A DNA stretch of 64,000 bases, from the NCBI GenBank assembly GCA_903939755.1, contig CAJAII010000008.1, positions 182,797-246,796 of the forward strand. Reading direction: 5' to 3'. Below the pieces are notes generated by a model that was given only the letters and a program-made list of their open reading frames with translations, was not told where the DNA came from and searched no databases. This DNA comes from an uncultured Flavobacteriales bacterium. GTDB taxonomy: Bacteria; Bacteroidota; Bacteroidia; Flavobacteriales_D; Crocinitomicaceae. The position numbers were made by a program, and so were the translations under genes. Positions 61,317-64,000 of this stretch are shown piece by piece (the stretch's first letter is position 1; the number at the start of each line of letters is the position of its first letter).

Positions 61317-62087
61317 ATGTCAATTGAGTCTCCTGATTTAGAATACAATATTCGCCACTTAAACATACAATCAAAATTAGCTGAAATAGCAAAAAATAAT
61401 TTGGTTAATTTTCACGAGAGCGAAAGGAAATCAGAAGAGTTCGATCATTTATTCAAGGAATATTTCGAACATGTTTTTCTTTCGGATGTTGCGGACTTTC
61501 TTGTTCCATTAATCAAATCATCAAAGAGCACAGATGTTGATGTGTTTTTTATAAAGTGTTCATTTTACATGAAAAATAGTCCTGCATACAAATCAGGTGT
61601 TACAATTAATCTATATAATGACATTATAGAAGATGTTAAATACTATCTGTATGAAATGAATGTGTATAATCAAAGTGAAGGATTTATAAGTGCACTAAGC
61701 AACTTATTATTTGATTTTAATTTCATGGACATTTTAGATTTATCTACTTTTTTTGAGGATTTATTGGATAGATATGTAAACGGTAATTTAGATGAAAATA
61801 AAATTTCATCCTCTTCAAATTTTAAATTAAAAACAAACCTGTCGGTTCCTGAATTAGTGCTATTATTTAGATCATTAGATGAATTAAAACCTGATATTTT
61901 TGCGATTGAATCAAAGGAAGAACTTTTTGCCTTTATAGCTGCTAATTTTGAAACAAAGGCTTCTTCAAATTTAAGTGTCCAAAGTGTTAAAAACAATTTC
62001 TACAAATATCATGATAAATCTAAGGAAAAATGGAAAGAACATTTCTCTACACTACGTGTATTTGTATCTAATTTGAAAGAAAATTAG
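61317..62087 (+). CDS. Unknown island protein in the RteC position
   Basis: The 256-residue protein is acidic and helical. Its end (LSVPELVLLFRSLDELKPDI, then KEELFAFIAANFETK and SVQSVKNNFYKYHDKSKEKW) has the winged-helix-like outline found at the C-terminus of many proteins encoded directly behind Bacteroidota integrases. It stands where the first island has its RteC-like gene, so a similar regulatory role is possible, but the sequences are not clearly homologous. Confidence 0.55.
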   Translation: MSIESPDLEYNIRHLNIQSKLAEIAKNNLVNFHESERKSEEFDHLFKEYFEHVFLSDVADFLVPLIKSSKSTDVDVFFIKCSFYMKNSPAYKSGVTINLYNDIIEDVKYYLYEMNVYNQSEGFISALSNLLFDFNFMDILDLSTFFEDLLDRYVNGNLDENKISSSSNFKLKTNLSVPELVLLFRSLDELKPDIFAIESKEELFAFIAANFETKASSNLSVQSVKNNFYKYHDKSKEKWKEHFSTLRVFVSNLKEN

Positions 62088-62104
62088 ATTTTTTTCAATT
62101 GTCA

Positions 62105-62128
62105 AAACCCCTTATTTAATAAGGGTTT
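62105..62128. terminator. Imperfect hairpin behind the unknown gene
   Basis: AAACCCCTTATT pairs imperfectly with TAATAAGGGTTT. There is no long T-tract on the plus strand, so it is a weak terminator at best. Confidence 0.45.
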
Positions 62129-62134
62129 CAGGTA

Positions 62135-62148
62135 GGGTTGCGCAACCC
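62135..62148. promoter_or_regulatory. GGGTTGCGCAACCC palindrome before the helix-turn-helix gene
   Basis: A perfect 14-bp palindrome with a further GCAACCC half-site at 62153-62159. Located 78 bp before the helix-turn-helix gene, it may be its operator. Confidence 0.55.
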
Positions 62149-62225
62149 CTTTGCAACCCTTCGCCACTTTTTTGACGGTTCTGTTATATTCAACTTTGCG
62201 GTATTATTAACTAAAATACTTCAAT

Positions 62226-62507
62226 ATGAATGTAATTACTTTAGAATCGGAAGCCTTCCAACAAATCGTTAGCAAATTGGAAGCAATAAGCACAACGCTT
62301 ATTAAAAACAAAAAAACCACTCCTCTCTCTGACGTATGGATGGACAACCAAGATTTATGTGAGCTTCTTCACATTAGTAAAAGAACTTTACAGCACTATC
62401 GTGATTCTGGTAAAATACCATTTTCCCAAGTTGGTGCTAAGATTTACTATAAAGCTGGCGACATTGACGACTTTTTACATAGTCATTACTTAAAGCCAAG
62501 CACATAG
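62226..62507 (+). CDS. Helix-turn-helix (excisionase-like) protein of the second island
   Basis: The 93-residue protein has an N-terminal helix (FQQIVSKLEAISTTLIKN) and a C-terminal MerR/Xis-like helix-turn-helix: VWMDNQDLCELLHISKRTLQ, HYRDSGKIPFSQVGAKIYYK. It corresponds to the gene at 13.5 kb in the first island. A role in excision or in switching on the replication genes behind it is likely. Confidence 0.85.
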   Translation: MNVITLESEAFQQIVSKLEAISTTLIKNKKTTPLSDVWMDNQDLCELLHISKRTLQHYRDSGKIPFSQVGAKIYYKAGDIDDFLHSHYLKPST

Positions 62508-62552
62508 TTCAAGCAGCATCTTTTCCTCATCATCATCATCCATTTTTCCATT

Positions 62553-63143
62553 ATGCAAACAGCAGAAGTATTGCCCGAATCAATGTTTCCAAGATTTAGT
62601 TATTACCGTACCCCAATAACTAACGTCACTCCAGCAGATACCATTACAATTTTTGATGCTTATGTCTTTATAAAGGATATAAGATTTTTGAAGAACGTTA
62701 ATGAATTGAAGGCCATTGAAGATAAAGTAGCAGCTAAGATTTACAAGAAAAATCATTTTGACTATGTTACTTTTTCAGGCACTTTTTCTACTCGTAAGGA
62801 CTCAAATCTCATCGAGCATTCCAGTCTTATAACGATTGATTTAGACGATTTAGACAACCCTCAATCAATTAAGAGATTACTATTAGAGGATGAATTTTTA
62901 GAAACTGCCATGTTGTTTTTTTCTCCTTCTGGAAATGGTATTAAATGGATTGTGGAAATTGATCTTACAAAATACAGTCATGCCACTTACTTTGATGCAA
63001 TTAGTAATTACTTAATGACTGCATACCGTTTGAAGGTAGATCCGTCAGGAAAAGATGTTTCTCGAGCTTGTTTTATTCCACACGACAAAGAATGCTTTAT
63101 TCACGCAAAATATAATTTAGAAAATGAATATGAAAAATTTTGA
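62553..63143 (+). CDS. VirE_N (BT4734-like) replication-associated protein
   Basis: The 196-residue protein contains the BT4734/VirE N-terminal domain: NHFDYVTFSGTFSTRKDSNL, LITIDLDDLDNP and MLFFSPSGNGIKWIVEIDL. This primase-polymerase-like fold is usually found upstream of helicases in Bacteroidota elements and viruses. It overlaps the next gene by 20 bp, so the two are made together and probably act in replication of the excised circle. Confidence 0.85.
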   Translation: MQTAEVLPESMFPRFSYYRTPITNVTPADTITIFDAYVFIKDIRFLKNVNELKAIEDKVAAKIYKKNHFDYVTFSGTFSTRKDSNLIEHSSLITIDLDDLDNPQSIKRLLLEDEFLETAMLFFSPSGNGIKWIVEIDLTKYSHATYFDAISNYLMTAYRLKVDPSGKDVSRACFIPHDKECFIHAKYNLENEYEKF

Positions 63144-64000
63144 TATAGATAAGTGGAGCAAATATCCACAAGAAAACAATGTTATAAAATCCAATGATGG
63201 AATAACAAACTTCGTAAAAACCAAAGATGAATTAGAGTATCTAATTTCACAAATTGAAAACGACAAAAAGGACATTACTGGTTCCTACGATACGTGGTTG
63301 AAAATAGGATTTGCATTAGTAGACTTTTATGGAGAAGATGGAAGAAATTATTTTCAAAGAGTAAGTCAATTTCATCCAGAATATGATAGTAAAGTTTGTG
63401 ATGACCAATTCGACAAATGTTTAGGTGGTAATGGTTCTGGAATAACAATTAAGTCTTTCTTTCATTTGTGTTTTCAGAACAATATTTTCGTACTACCGAA
63501 ATCATCCACATCAGAATCAGCAATCAATCACATAACATCAAATCCAATTAATTCAACAAATAATCTTCACATAAAGTCATTAAATGATATGATTCTTAGA
63601 AGCAAAACAGAACCTGCCATTCCCTATTTATGGTCAGGCATAAAGATTGGCTCATTTGGTTTTATTTTTGGGCCACCAAAGGCAGGTAAAACAATCTTTT
63701 GTGAATGTCTCGCTATGGCTATTGCCACACAACAAGAATCCTTTTTTAATAAACCTATTCTCCAAGGAGCAAGAAGAGTATTGTTTATTTCAATGGAAGA
63801 GTTTTGGCAACAAAGAACAGAAAGAAACGAAAAACAACTTCAAGAATTACAAGCTGAAGTGGGAGATTATTTTCTAACCGTTGACGAGCATTTTCCAAGA
63901 TTGATAAACAGCAAAGAGGATTGGGAACTACTGAAAGATCATATTATTCAAACAGATTCAGAAGTAGTTTTTATCGACAGTTTATCAAGATTATACTCAG
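63124..64000 (+). CDS. RecA-like (RepA) replicative ATPase, 5' part
   Basis: The frame opens at ATG 63124 (second ATG 63130) and stays open to the window end (292 codons). Residues 30-120 look like a primase C-terminal (PriCT-type) domain (GSYDTWLKIGFALVDFYGED ... GNGSGITIKSFFHLC). Walker A GPPKAGKT is at 183-190 and the Walker B strand EVVFIDSLSRLY at the very end of the window. It is a RepA/DnaB-type hexameric helicase domain, as is typical behind VirE_N genes in these islands. Confidence 0.85.
   Translation, partial: MNMKNFDIDKWSKYPQENNVIKSNDGITNFVKTKDELEYLISQIENDKKDITGSYDTWLKIGFALVDFYGEDGRNYFQRVSQFHPEYDSKVCDDQFDKCLGGNGSGITIKSFFHLCFQNNIFVLPKSSTSESAINHITSNPINSTNNLHIKSLNDMILRSKTEPAIPYLWSGIKIGSFGFIFGPPKAGKTIFCECLAMAIATQQESFFNKPILQGARRVLFISMEEFWQQRTERNEKQLQELQAEVGDYFLTVDEHFPRLINSKEDWELLKDHIIQTDSEVVFIDSLSRLYS

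Larger units (their letters stand above)
59772..64000. mobile_element. Second integrative island, left part (runs off the window)
   Basis: Behind the core repeat lie a new integrase gene, an unknown protein, a helix-turn-helix protein, a VirE_N protein and a RecA-like ATPase, the standard left module of Bacteroidota integrative elements. Its far end is outside the window. It is in tandem with the first island and reads in the same direction. Confidence 0.85.

Overview
The window is AT-rich DNA from a member of the Bacteroidota, most likely Flavobacteriales. The signs are type IX secretion (T9SS) sorting tails, a type B ribosomal protein L31, TonB receptors with carboxypeptidase-like plug extensions, TAnnTTTG promoter boxes and starts without Shine-Dalgarno sequences. 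The species cannot be fixed from the sequence alone.

Layout. (1) 1-10.85 kb is chromosomal backbone: the tail of a large surface protein, an RsbU-type phosphatase coupled to an lpxD-like gene, rpmE2, sua5, a LuxR response regulator, a TonB-dependent receptor, tRNA-His followed by a curious array of T-arm/terminator repeats, a DUF1573 lipoprotein, a metallo-hydrolase, an OmpA/PD40 protein and tRNA-Asp. (2) 10,835-59,786 is an integrated island of about 49 kb. It is bounded by a 15-bp repeat of the tRNA-Asp 3' end and starts with a tyrosine recombinase next to tRNA-Asp, then an RteC-like protein, a helix-turn-helix protein and a DnaD/DnaC-like replication pair. No relaxase or conjugation genes are visible. 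(3) From 59,772 to the window end a second island begins at the same core sequence, with its own related integrase and a VirE_N/RecA-like replication module. It runs off the window, so the two islands are in tandem.

Cargo of the 49-kb island. A peptidoglycan amidase. A compact operon with two paralogous Cys-containing small peptides, an LpxL-like acyltransferase that seems to carry a PqqD/RRE-like C-terminal domain, and an S41 peptidase; this looks like an undescribed modified-peptide (possibly lipopeptide) pathway. A 52-aa protein plus GNAT pair resembling a toxin-antitoxin module. A two-component cluster with two response regulators, one kinase and orphan peptides. Two large T9SS proteins. 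A run of defence-like cassettes: a double PD-(D/E)XK nuclease and TIR-STAND protein; a three-gene GHKL ATPase, phosphoribosyltransferase-like and metallophosphoesterase-phosphoribosyltransferase operon; and a GHKL ATPase-nuclease. A small-protein cluster, a Fic protein with an AbiEi-like N-terminus, and HipBA close the island.

The most striking unexplained structure is a 14-bp palindrome, TAGTA-N4-TACTA. It occurs about 18 times at nine intergenic loci, all inside the first island and almost always as pairs or triplets spaced 20-24 bp (two helical turns). At four of these loci it is followed 90-123 bp later by a shared 32-bp promoter-like element, and a new cargo block starts after that. This suggests an island-wide regulon and a modular, recombination-prone organisation of the defence cargo.
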